A stretch of 64,000 nt of DNA from Azomonas macrocytogenes (GTDB lineage: Bacteria > Pseudomonadota > Gammaproteobacteria > Pseudomonadales > Pseudomonadaceae), in NCBI RefSeq assembly GCF_014191985.1, contig NZ_JACHXI010000004.1, positions 186,001 through 250,000 of the forward strand, in the 5' to 3' direction. Within the stretch, counting starts at the first letter, position 1; every line of letters starts with the position of its first letter. The translations under genes were made by a program, and so were the position numbers. The notes under the pieces were generated by a model that saw nothing but the letters and a program-made list of their open reading frames with translations, had not been told where the DNA came from and made no database searches. Below are positions 1 to 7,651 of this stretch, piece after piece.

Positions 1-1190
1 ATCTGTTCGGTCGCTGCTTGTTCATCAACCCGGACAAGTTCAACCCTTCCGGCAAAAGTGAGTGGCGTATCCTGAATGTCCCGTCCTTCGAGTGCGTGCC
101 TGAGCGTGACGGTACCCACTCCGATGGTTGCGTGATCATCAACTTCGTCGAGAGAAAAGTCTTGATCGCGGGCATGCGCTATGCCGGTGAAATGAAGAAA
201 GCCATGTTTTCCGTGCAGAACTTCCTGCTGCCGGAGGCCGATGTGCTGCCGATGCACTGTGCCGCCAATATGGGCGAAGAGGGCGACGTGACCCTGTTCT
301 TTGGTCTGTCCGGTACGGGCAAGACGACGTTGTCCGCTGATGAAAGCCGTTACCTGATTGGTGATGACGAACATGGCTGGGGTGTCGGTTCGGTCTTCAA
401 CATTGAGGGCGGCTGCTATGCCAAGTGCATCGATCTGTCCGAGAAGAACGAACCGGTGATCTGGAAAGCCATCCAGTTCGGCGCCGTGTTGGAAAACGTA
501 GTGCTCGATCCGCGCACTCGCCAGCCTGATTATGCCGATGCCTCATTGACGCAGAACAGCCGCGCTGCCTACCCACGCGAGTTGATCGTCAAGCGTGTAC
601 CGGAAAACCGTGCTGGCGAGCCGAACGCTGTAATCTTTCTGACGTGCGATCTTACCGGTGCGCTACCTCCGGTTTCGATCCTGAACAACGAGCAGGCTGC
701 CTATCATTTTCTGTCCGGCTACACTGCTTTGGTCGGCTCCACCGAGATGGGGTCGGGCAGCGGTATCAAGTCTACTTTCTCCACCTGCTTCGGTGCTCCG
801 TTCTTTCCGCGCCCGGCCGGTGAGTACGCCGATCTGTTGATCCGGCGTATCAATGGTTTTGGCTCCACTGTCTATCTGGTCAATACCGGTTGGACCGGTG
901 GTGGCTATGGAGTCGGCAAGCGCTTTAGCATTCCTGCGACTCGTGCGGTGATTGCGGCCATCCAGAATAACGAATTGATCGATGTACAGACCGAGCGCCT
1001 GCCGATCATCAATCTGGATGTGCCAAAGGCCGTGCCGGGGCTGGATACCCGCTTGCTCAATCCACGCAATACCTGGGCAGACAAAAGCGCCTACGATGAA
1101 GCTGCTCGTGGTCTAGCCAAGCAATTTATCGAGAACTTCAAGAAATTCGATGTTTCTGCGGCCATTCGCGATGCTGGTCCGCAACTATGA
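1..1190 (+). CDS. pckA: Phosphoenolpyruvate carboxykinase (ATP), 5'-truncated by the window edge
   Basis: Catalyses ATP-dependent decarboxylation of oxaloacetate to phosphoenolpyruvate, the first committed step of gluconeogenesis, in the cytosol. The frame is open from base 3, so the gene enters from the left; about 395 residues are visible and the family is usually 510-540, so roughly the first 120 are missing. The PEPCK P-loop [10 protein letters not shown] is encoded at about 303-335, followed by the metal/nucleotide motif LIGDDEHGW at about 355-380. The C-terminal ATP-PEPCK part ([12 protein letters not shown], and the adenine-binding region) is complete to the TGA. A strong terminator follows about 65 nt downstream. 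Identification is firm; only the start lies outside the window. Confidence 0.97.
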   Translation, partial: LFGRCLFINPDKFNPSGKSEWRILNVPSFECVPERDGTHSDGCVIINFVERKVLIAGMRYAGEMKKAMFSVQNFLLPEADVLPMHCAANMGEEGDVTLFFGLSGTGKTTLSADESRYLIGDDEHGWGVGSVFNIEGGCYAKCIDLSEKNEPVIWKAIQFGAVLENVVLDPRTRQPDYADASLTQNSRAAYPRELIVKRVPENRAGEPNAVIFLTCDLTGALPPVSILNNEQAAYHFLSGYTALVGSTEMGSGSGIKSTFSTCFGAPFFPRPAGEYADLLIRRINGFGSTVYLVNTGWTGGGYGVGKRFSIPATRAVIAAIQNNELIDVQTERLPIINLDVPKAVPGLDTRLLNPRNTWADKSAYDEAARGLAKQFIENFKKFDVSAAIRDAGPQL

Positions 1191-1256
1191 AGCTGAAGTT
1201 ATAGAGGCCGATCATCAATCAAGCAGGGAAGCTTCTGGGAAGCTCCCAAATCAGCG

Positions 1257-1283
1257 AAAACCCCGATTCGAATCGGGGTTTTT
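1257..1283 (+). terminator. Rho-independent terminator of pckA
   Basis: A perfect palindrome pairs AAAACCCCGATTCG with its complement and runs into a T-tract. It lies about 65 nt after the pckA stop and is symmetrical enough to act in both directions. Confidence 0.9.
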
Positions 1284-1310
1284 CCTTTGTGCGGATCGCT
1301 TTCCCGGATA

Positions 1311-1343
1311 GAAAAGAACCCCGCCAGGTTGGTGGGGTTTTCT
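1311..1343 (-). terminator. Terminator of the glycine-zipper gene
   Basis: On the minus strand, immediately after the stop at 1348, ACCCCACC pairs with GGCGGGGT (one G-U) and is followed by a short pyrimidine run with CTTTTC. Together with the pckA terminator it insulates two convergent genes. Confidence 0.7.
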
Positions 1344-1347
1344 GGAT

Positions 1348-1812
1348 TCAATGATGTCTATGCCAGTTGCGGTATTTGTAATGGCCTCTGGCTGCAGGGT
1401 GATGATCACGATCATCGTCACGATAGCGACGTTTCTTGTGATCGTCATCGTCATCTTTTGAGTAGGCATTGGCCAATCCGCCACCCGCGCCGCCGCCCAG
1501 CGCCGAACCGATCAGGCCGCCAGTGCTGCCGCCGATGTTTTGCCCCAGCACATTGCCGCCTGCGGCGCCTAGCCCGCCACCGATGGCTGCTTCGGCGCGG
1601 CTATTGCGGCTTGCTCCTACCGCGCTGCCAGCGGCACCGCCTACGCCGGCGCCGATGGCTGCACCTGTAGAACCGCCCAGGTGCTCTCCTACCAGAGTGC
1701 CCAAACCACCGCCTAGAGCGCCGCCTACGGCTGCTTCGGTGGTGCCTCGGGCCATGGTCTGGCCAGTTAGGGCCAGGCCGAAAATCAACAGCAGCGCAGA
1801 TGAATACTTCAT
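1348..1812 (-). CDS. Glycine-zipper domain envelope protein
   Basis: A 154-residue protein of unknown exact role. Residues 1-21 form a signal peptide (MKYSS, a hydrophobic core, cleavage near TMA|RG). Residues about 25-115 are a dense glycine zipper (repeated GG/AA and Gly-x3-Gly spacing), a packing motif of membrane-associated helices in outer-membrane or periplasmic proteins. The tail is highly charged: a run of five Asp, then Lys/Arg/Asp, ending rich in His, which could bind metal or polyanions. The ATG at 1812 was preferred to an upstream in-frame start because it directly precedes the signal peptide and has AAGGA about 9 nt before it. The gene stands alone between pckA and a sensor kinase. 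Confidence 0.8.
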   Translation of the reverse strand: MKYSSALLLIFGLALTGQTMARGTTEAAVGGALGGGLGTLVGEHLGGSTGAAIGAGVGGAAGSAVGASRNSRAEAAIGGGLGAAGGNVLGQNIGGSTGGLIGSALGGGAGGGLANAYSKDDDDDHKKRRYRDDDRDHHPAARGHYKYRNWHRHH

Positions 1813-2034
1813 GAGGGAGTTCCTTTCAAGGTTACGCCTTTGCTGGTTATCTTGCCGTGCTCGCAAGAGACTGGAACAAACGGCGAAATATCTCTTCGAT
1901 TATTTGGTTTTGTCAGTGAACCTGTATCGAAGCCTTATGTCGGACATCCAGTGATGTCTCGAGTTCCTTGCAAGGGATGGCATATAGATGTTGTAAGGCC
2001 ATCTTTTCGAACTCTTTACATTCGAAACCGGCAG

Positions 2035-4239
2035 TCAGCCAAGCTGGATATGCAGTGCCTGGTGTACATACTGAATGAAGGTATCGACGTTGAATGGCTT
2101 GCCGAGCAATTCCATGCCAGGTTCCAGAAAGCCACTGCTAGCGGCCTGTGCGGCATAGCCGGTCATGAACAGTACACGCAGGCCGGGGCGCTGCTGGCGA
2201 CCCAATTCTGCGAGCTGGCGCCCGTTAATACCTGGCAGGCCTACATCCGTGATCATTAGATCGATACGGGCCGCTGATTCCAGCAGAGCCAGGCCAGCAT
2301 TGCCTTCCGCTGCCTCCAACACGTGGTAGCCCAGGCTTTGCAATACTTCAATAACCAGCATGCGTACTGCTGGGTCATCTTCGACCACCAGGATGTTTTC
2401 ATTCTGGCGAACCTGGATGGAAGTGCGTATCGGCTCGTTGCTTTGCTCGGGCGATATATTGCCTTCATGAACGGGCAGGTAGAGGCTGATTTCGGTACCA
2501 ACTCCGCTTTTACTTTCGAGTTGCACATGACCACCTGATTGACGCATGAAGCCATAGATCATCGATAGTCCGAGGCCGGTACCCTGGCCAATGGGCTTGG
2601 TGGTGAAAAAAGGCTCGAAGGCACTGGCGAGTACTTTGGACGACATGCCGCAACCCGTATCGCTGATGCTCAATACGACGTAATTTCCTGGTGGTAGCTC
2701 GCCTACTTGACGATTGCATGTCAGCTCGACGTTGCGGGTGGCGATATGCAGGGTACCGCCTTCCGGCATGGCATCGCGGGCATTGATAACCAGATTGAGC
2801 AGAGCGCTTTCCAGTTGGTTTTCGTCGCTGTTGACGGCCCATGCTTTACTTTGCAGCTCGATGACGATCCGGATATGGGCACCCAGGGTTCGAACCAGCA
2901 ATTCATGCATGGATTCGATCAGTTGGTTCAGGTTCACTCGCCTGAGATCCAGTGGTTGGCGGCGGGAAAAGGCTAGCAGCCGATGGGTCAGGGCGGCAGC
3001 CCGGTTGGCTGAGATGATCGCAGCTTCGATGAAACGCTGGGTGTTGTCGTGCCGGCCAGTACGGATGTAGTGCTGGATCAGGTCCAGGCTGCCGATTATG
3101 CCCGTCAGCATGTTGTTGAAATCGTGTGCGATACCGCCAGTAAGTTGGCCGACTGCTTCCATTTTCTGTGATTGGCGCAGGGCTTCCTGAGCCTGTTCGC
3201 GCTTGGCCATTTCCGTCAACAAGCGCTCGTATTCTTCGGCCAGTGCGCTGGTGCGTTCCTGGATTCGGCTTTCCAGCGTCTCGTTCAATTCACGCAGTTC
3301 GGCTTCACGTTTGCGCAGCGCTTCCTCGCTTTCCTGTTGGCGGGTGATGTCCATGATCGCGCCGGGAAAGCGCAGGGGTTTGCCATATTTGTCGTAATGA
3401 CAGCGACCCCGGGCAAAGGCCCAACGCTGTTCGCCATCGGGGAGATTAATGCGATACCGCTCGGCAAACGTACCGCTATGCTGGATGGACTGGTCGAGAG
3501 CCTGCTGGATGCGCTCGCGGTCGATAGGATGCACATGTTCGATGAAACCATGCCGGCTGAACCCCTGAGTGGCCTGCGACAGTTCGGACAAGGTGAGGTC
3601 GAGTGGGTTGATATCAGGCAAAGTCCGTTCCACGCGCAGATCCCAATCCCAGATGCCCAGCAGATCACTGGCTTCCAGCGCCAGTTGCAAACGCTGCTCG
3701 CTCAAGCGATGACTGTGCGCGCTGAGCCTGTAATGGAACGCGACTTGGCTCAGGCGGGCATCGTTGAGCATTTGCTCGGTGGTATCCCGTATGCACAGCA
3801 GTACTCCTGCGATATTGCCATCCTGAGCGATCGGGCTGAAGGTCAGATCGAGCCAGGTTTCTTTGGCCAAGCCCTGGCCGACAATATGCAGATGCACACC
3901 ATGTAGCTGGATGGCCTGGCCTCGTCGAGCGGTTGCCCAGGCATCGGCAATCAGGGACCAATCTTGCTTCCATGAGGCCGTTGCCGAATTGCCAAGCGCT
4001 GCTGGGTGCTGGTCGCCGATCAGGTGGGCATAAGCGTCGTTGTACAGCTGCAGGGCTTGCTCTCCCCACATGATGCACATGGGCAGCGGAGTTTCGAGAA
4101 ACGTATCGAGCAACTGGCATAGCGGTGCTGGCCAGTTTGCCGGCAGGCCCAGTGCATGGCCATTCCAGTCGAAGCGGCGAATTCTGTCAGCCATCTGGCT
4201 GTTGCTGCATGGCCACAACGAGGATAAGCACGCGGTCAC
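2035..4239 (-). CDS. Hybrid sensor histidine kinase with two PAS domains and a receiver
   Basis: A cytoplasmic hybrid kinase of about 734 residues with no obvious membrane segment. In order: a PAS-like domain (about 30-160), a second PAS_3-type domain (about 190-305), a coiled-coil linker, a HisKA dimerisation domain with phospho-acceptor His in GGIAHDFNNM, a HATPase domain with N box NLVINARDAM, G1 box DTGCGM and G2 box GQGTGLGLSM, and a C-terminal receiver with VVEDD, the acceptor Asp in MITDVGLP and Lys in LLGKPF. This layout suits an internal His-to-Asp relay, and no separate regulator lies next to it. The GTG at 4239 is chosen because AGGAAGAG sits 8 nt upstream; an in-frame ATG at 4269 has no visible ribosome site. 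The signal it senses is unknown. Confidence 0.88.
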   Translation of the reverse strand: MTACLSSLWPCSNSQMADRIRRFDWNGHALGLPANWPAPLCQLLDTFLETPLPMCIMWGEQALQLYNDAYAHLIGDQHPAALGNSATASWKQDWSLIADAWATARRGQAIQLHGVHLHIVGQGLAKETWLDLTFSPIAQDGNIAGVLLCIRDTTEQMLNDARLSQVAFHYRLSAHSHRLSEQRLQLALEASDLLGIWDWDLRVERTLPDINPLDLTLSELSQATQGFSRHGFIEHVHPIDRERIQQALDQSIQHSGTFAERYRINLPDGEQRWAFARGRCHYDKYGKPLRFPGAIMDITRQQESEEALRKREAELRELNETLESRIQERTSALAEEYERLLTEMAKREQAQEALRQSQKMEAVGQLTGGIAHDFNNMLTGIIGSLDLIQHYIRTGRHDNTQRFIEAAIISANRAAALTHRLLAFSRRQPLDLRRVNLNQLIESMHELLVRTLGAHIRIVIELQSKAWAVNSDENQLESALLNLVINARDAMPEGGTLHIATRNVELTCNRQVGELPPGNYVVLSISDTGCGMSSKVLASAFEPFFTTKPIGQGTGLGLSMIYGFMRQSGGHVQLESKSGVGTEISLYLPVHEGNISPEQSNEPIRTSIQVRQNENILVVEDDPAVRMLVIEVLQSLGYHVLEAAEGNAGLALLESAARIDLMITDVGLPGINGRQLAELGRQQRPGLRVLFMTGYAAQAASSGFLEPGMELLGKPFNVDTFIQYVHQALHIQLG

Positions 4240-4333
4240 CGAATCATCTCTTCCTTTTTTTTGCATCATGATGTTGGTCGATGAATTTCCGGTATTCCCG
4301 TTATGAAGCCCGTTATAAAGAATAGTAGTTGCT

Positions 4334-5002
4334 TCAGGCCAGGCTGCGTATCAGATCCAGATAGTCCGCAACAGCAATAAATTCTTCGGTGTTGCGTTGC
4401 CCTTGCCGGCTGTCCGGTTCGCGGATCGCCATAAGATGGGCAACACCGAAGTGGCGGGCGCTACGTAATATCGGCAGGCTGTCGTCGATGAAGAGGCTGT
4501 TCGCGGGGTCGAAACCAAAATCCTGCTGCAGGGCGTGCCAGAATTGTTGATCTTCCTTGGGGAAACCGTACTCATGGGCACTGATGATACGCTCGAACCA
4601 CGGCGTGAGTTCGATACGTTCGAGCTTGAGCGACAGAGAGTCAGGGTGCGCATTGGTGACCAAGGCTACCCGTTTACCGGCCAGACGCAGAGCGGCAAGA
4701 AAATCGTCGGCTCCGGAGCGCAGGGCGATCAGGTGGGCGATTTCGCGTTTCATTTCGCGGATCGGTAGCTCTAGTTCGCGGGTCCAGTAGTCCAGGCAGT
4801 ACCAACTGAGCCGGCCGCGTTGTGCATCGAACAGCGGTAATAATTCCAGTTTGGCCATCGCCAGGCTGATGCCATGACATTGAGCGTAACGCTGGGGGAG
4901 ATATTCCAGCCAGAAATGGTTGTCGAAATGTAGATCCAGCAACGTACCGTCCATGTCCAGGAGTACGGTATCGATGGCGGGCCAGGGTAAAAGATCAGTC
5001 AT
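4334..5002 (-). CDS. yrfG: GMP/IMP nucleotidase, HAD family
   Basis: A 222-residue haloacid dehalogenase-type phosphatase, the same length as the E. coli purine 5'-nucleotidase YrfG. Motif I is LLDMDGTLLD near the N-terminus (nucleophile and acid Asp), motif II is VTNAHP, the motif III Lys is in FPKEDQ and motif IV is FIDDSLPIL. The ATG at 5002 gives the family length; the open frame extends about 110 codons upstream without family similarity. It is divergent from nudE-cysQ and, as in other gammaproteobacteria, sits beside the other nucleotide-hydrolase gene. Confidence 0.9.
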   Translation of the reverse strand: MTDLLPWPAIDTVLLDMDGTLLDLHFDNHFWLEYLPQRYAQCHGISLAMAKLELLPLFDAQRGRLSWYCLDYWTRELELPIREMKREIAHLIALRSGADDFLAALRLAGKRVALVTNAHPDSLSLKLERIELTPWFERIISAHEYGFPKEDQQFWHALQQDFGFDPANSLFIDDSLPILRSARHFGVAHLMAIREPDSRQGQRNTEEFIAVADYLDLIRSLA

Positions 5003-5155
5003 GGCGGGCTCGTCTGGCATATGGCTTGGCAGATTCGACGCCCGATAATGATAAGGAGTTGCTGCGAGTAGGGCGCTGGCCGCGATGTTAAGCAGCCTGC
5101 AGCGGTTGTGCAAAGTCAGGATATGATAACCCTTCGTTTTTGCAGGAGTGCCGGC

Positions 5156-5722
5156 ATGCGTCAAAAACCTACCGTGCTCGCCCGTGAGATTGTCGCGTCC
5201 AGTCGGCTGTTCCGCGTGGAAGAAATGCAGCTCAGATTCGCCAACGGTGTAGAGCGCACCTATGAACGCCTGGTTGGCAAGGGGGTCGGTTATGGAGCGG
5301 TGATGATCGTCGCGCTCGAGGATGCCGAGCATGCCTTGCTGGTCGAAGAGTATTGCGGCGGGACGGAAACCTACGAGCTTTCGCTGCCCAAGGGGTTGAT
5401 CGAACCGGGCGAGGATGTGTTGGTGGCTGCCAATCGGGAGCTCAAGGAGGAGGCCGGCTTTGGTGCCCGGTATCTCGAATATCTGGGTGAGCTATCCCTG
5501 TCACCAGGTTACATGAATCAGAAGATCCAGGTAGTAATGGCCTGCGACCTGTATCCCGAACGCCTGCCGGGCGACGAACCCGAACCGCTGCGCCTGGACC
5601 GGGTCAATCTGCATGAGTTGGCTGCCCTTATGCAGAATCCGCTGTTCAGCGAAGGACGTGCGCTGGCTGCCCTGTACTTGGCCCGTGATCTACTGATGCA
5701 GCGAGGAGAATTCCACCCATGA
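5156..5722 (+). CDS. nudE: ADP compounds hydrolase NudE (Nudix)
   Basis: A 188-residue Nudix hydrolase that cleaves ADP-ribose, NADH, Ap3A and similar ADP compounds. The Nudix box runs from GLIEPGED through RELKEEAGF with the expected Gly, Arg and Glu residues at about residues 97-120. The start at 5156 (MRQKP) matches the family; two earlier in-frame Met codons lie in the promoter region. Its stop overlaps the start of cysQ by four bases (ATGA), so the two are translationally coupled. Confidence 0.93.
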   Translation: MRQKPTVLAREIVASSRLFRVEEMQLRFANGVERTYERLVGKGVGYGAVMIVALEDAEHALLVEEYCGGTETYELSLPKGLIEPGEDVLVAANRELKEEAGFGARYLEYLGELSLSPGYMNQKIQVVMACDLYPERLPGDEPEPLRLDRVNLHELAALMQNPLFSEGRALAALYLARDLLMQRGEFHP

Positions 5723-6549
5723 GTCATCCCTATCTCGCAGCGGTCGTCGAACTGGTCGGACTGGCCGGGCGAGCCATCCTGCCGTATTGGCGCAGTGAGC
5801 TCGCTGTGATCGAAAAAGCCGATGCGTCACCAGTGACCGCGGCGGATCTGGCCGCACACCGGTTGCTGAGCGATGGCTTGAGTCGGCTGGATGCTGCTAT
5901 TCCGGTACTGTCCGAAGAGGATTGCGATTTTTCGCTGGCGGAGCGTTCCGGCTGGACACGCTGGTGGCTGGTCGATCCGCTGGACGGAACCAAGGAATTC
6001 ATCGCCGGCACCGAAGAATTTACCGTCAACGTAGCGTTGATCGAGCAGGGCAGAGTGGTGTTCGGCGTGGTCGGCATACCGGCCGATGGCCGCTGCTATT
6101 ATGGTGGGGCAGGGTTTGGCTGCTGGTGCCAGGCAGCATCGGGGAACGTGCATCCTCTGAGTGTGCGCCAGCGCCTTGCGGATGCTTTCACGCTGGTGGC
6201 CAGCCGGCGTCATTCCAGCCCTGCGCAAGAGCACCTGCTGGCCGGGTTGCGGCAGGCGTTCGGCGAGCTGGCGCTGGTGACTATCGGCAGTTCGCTGAAG
6301 TTCTGCCTGGTTGCCGAAGGTTCTGCCGACTGCTATCCGCGCCTGGCTCCGACCTCCCAGTGGGATACTGCCGCAGCCCAGGGCGTTCTGGAGGGGGCGG
6401 GTGGCGCGGTGCTCGACACCAGTGGCAGGTCGCTTTCCTACGAGGCGCGAGACAGTTATCTCAATCCTGATTTCCTGGCCTTGCCGAACGGCGTGCAATG
6501 GCAGACCGGGCTGATCGCACTGGCCCAGCGTGCCGTTTTGCTGCGCTGA
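5719..6549 (+). CDS. cysQ: 3'(2'),5'-bisphosphate nucleotidase CysQ
   Basis: A 276-residue member of the inositol monophosphatase superfamily that hydrolyses PAP, the inhibitory by-product of sulfate assimilation, to AMP. The metal-binding signature DPLDGTKEFI is at about residues 88-97, preceded by LSEED (Glu ligands); the second metal motif, WDTAAAQ with following GGAV, is near residues 213-230. It overlaps nudE by four bases. The pairing of two small-nucleotide phosphatases with yrfG on the other side is a conserved nucleotide clean-up cluster. Confidence 0.93.
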   Translation: MSHPYLAAVVELVGLAGRAILPYWRSELAVIEKADASPVTAADLAAHRLLSDGLSRLDAAIPVLSEEDCDFSLAERSGWTRWWLVDPLDGTKEFIAGTEEFTVNVALIEQGRVVFGVVGIPADGRCYYGGAGFGCWCQAASGNVHPLSVRQRLADAFTLVASRRHSSPAQEHLLAGLRQAFGELALVTIGSSLKFCLVAEGSADCYPRLAPTSQWDTAAAQGVLEGAGGAVLDTSGRSLSYEARDSYLNPDFLALPNGVQWQTGLIALAQRAVLLR

Positions 6550-6570
6550 TTCCTACTGCTTGCAGTTTAC

Positions 6571-7023
6571 TCATTTATGCAGCACATACTGCCCGCTGAA
6601 ACGCACGGCTTCCCGACCATCGTCCAGCAGTATTCGCGTTTCCAGGGTCAGTCGGGCACGGCCGTGGCGGCGATAGGTTTTCTCGAAGCGCTCCCAGGTA
6701 CCTTGCGGCGGTGCATTGCAGACGGCGGTGACATTGGCGAGCGCGGGCAGCGGGTATTCGATGCTGCTTTCCTGAATGACGATATGCCCATCCTCGATTC
6801 CAGCGTCCCGCTGGCGCAGTAGCAGCCAGCCCCAACCGGCCAGTACAGCTGCGCTGTAGAGGCTGCCGCCGAATATGCTGCCGGTGTGGTTGGTATTGCC
6901 TTGCAGTGGCAGCATCAGTCGCAGTTCATGATCTACCCATCGTGCGACTCGCAGCCCCATGGCGCGAGTCAGCGGAATTTCCCGATGTAGTGTGGCTTCG
7001 AGGTCTTGTTCGGGGGTCGTCAT
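6571..7023 (-). CDS. YiiD-type hotdog thioesterase
   Basis: A 150-residue hotdog-fold protein like the C-terminal domain of E. coli YiiD, a putative acyl-CoA thioesterase. Features include MGLRVARWVDHELRL, then NHTGSIFGGSLYSAA (the helix following an Asn-His-x-Gly motif typical of the fold). The start at 7023 is preferred because AAGGAGAA lies just upstream; the frame is open for 19 codons before it. It is convergent with cysQ (21 nt apart). The substrate is not predictable. Confidence 0.75.
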   Translation of the reverse strand: MTTPEQDLEATLHREIPLTRAMGLRVARWVDHELRLMLPLQGNTNHTGSIFGGSLYSAAVLAGWGWLLLRQRDAGIEDGHIVIQESSIEYPLPALANVTAVCNAPPQGTWERFEKTYRRHGRARLTLETRILLDDGREAVRFSGQYVLHK

Positions 7024-7086
7024 CCACTGTTCTCCTTGGCGTGTTCCGTAGTCACTCTCCAGAGTGGCTGATCGGCACATCCTGCC

Positions 7087-7485
7087 TCAACTTATCTTCG
7101 GTCGATAGGCGCAGTGTCCCGGTCGCGGGCCGATAGCCGGGTGGTTGCGGCATGTATCCGGACGCTGGCCGTAGATACGGCACCACCGCGTTTGCCTCTC
7201 CAGGTAGATGCAGTCGCCGTTGGCCAGGCGCGTCAGGGTGAACTGTTCGTGCTTGTGGCTGAAATGCTCGACAAGACCAGCCTTCATCAGGCGCCTGGCA
7301 ATGAGTTTGAGCGGCTCGCCGCGCTCGAAAGGGTCGACCAGCTCCATGCGGATCAGGTCATCCAGGCGAACTTCCACCGGCAGGGTACAGCAGGTGGCCT
7401 GGCAGTCCCGGCACAGTCCGTTGCGATAGCGAACCCAGGTTTCCAGGCGATCCGGGTCGGCAGGCGCGAGCAGGTGATTCTTCAT
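7087..7485 (-). CDS. YkgJ-family cysteine cluster protein
   Basis: A 132-residue protein with the YkgJ/UPF0153 pattern: C-x2-C-x3-CC near residues 25-32 (LCRDCQATCC), then C and C-x-IYGxRPxTC near residues 92-112, and a final Cys near the C-terminus. The family is thought to bind zinc or an Fe-S cluster; no reaction is established. It lies 63 nt upstream of the thioesterase gene on the same strand and could be cotranscribed with it. Confidence 0.8.
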   Translation of the reverse strand: MKNHLLAPADPDRLETWVRYRNGLCRDCQATCCTLPVEVRLDDLIRMELVDPFERGEPLKLIARRLMKAGLVEHFSHKHEQFTLTRLANGDCIYLERQTRWCRIYGQRPDTCRNHPAIGPRPGHCAYRPKIS

Positions 7486-7651
7486 CGGCAGTCGTTGGTC
7501 TTTCGAGGCGGTAGATCATAGCCGCTGGGCGCAGAATTTCCAGGCGCTCCGCTGTCCAAAGGCAAGACATCACATTGCTCGCTGTGCCTGCTAGTCTTGC
7601 AGGGAAAGTGCACTTTCCCGCATGCCCTATCATCGTTACCGAGGTTCACTT

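Noticed and set aside
1840-2259. 139-codon plus-strand open frame between the glycine-zipper gene and the kinase
   Set aside because: Its second half is antisense to the receiver domain and its first half has no recognisable sequence.
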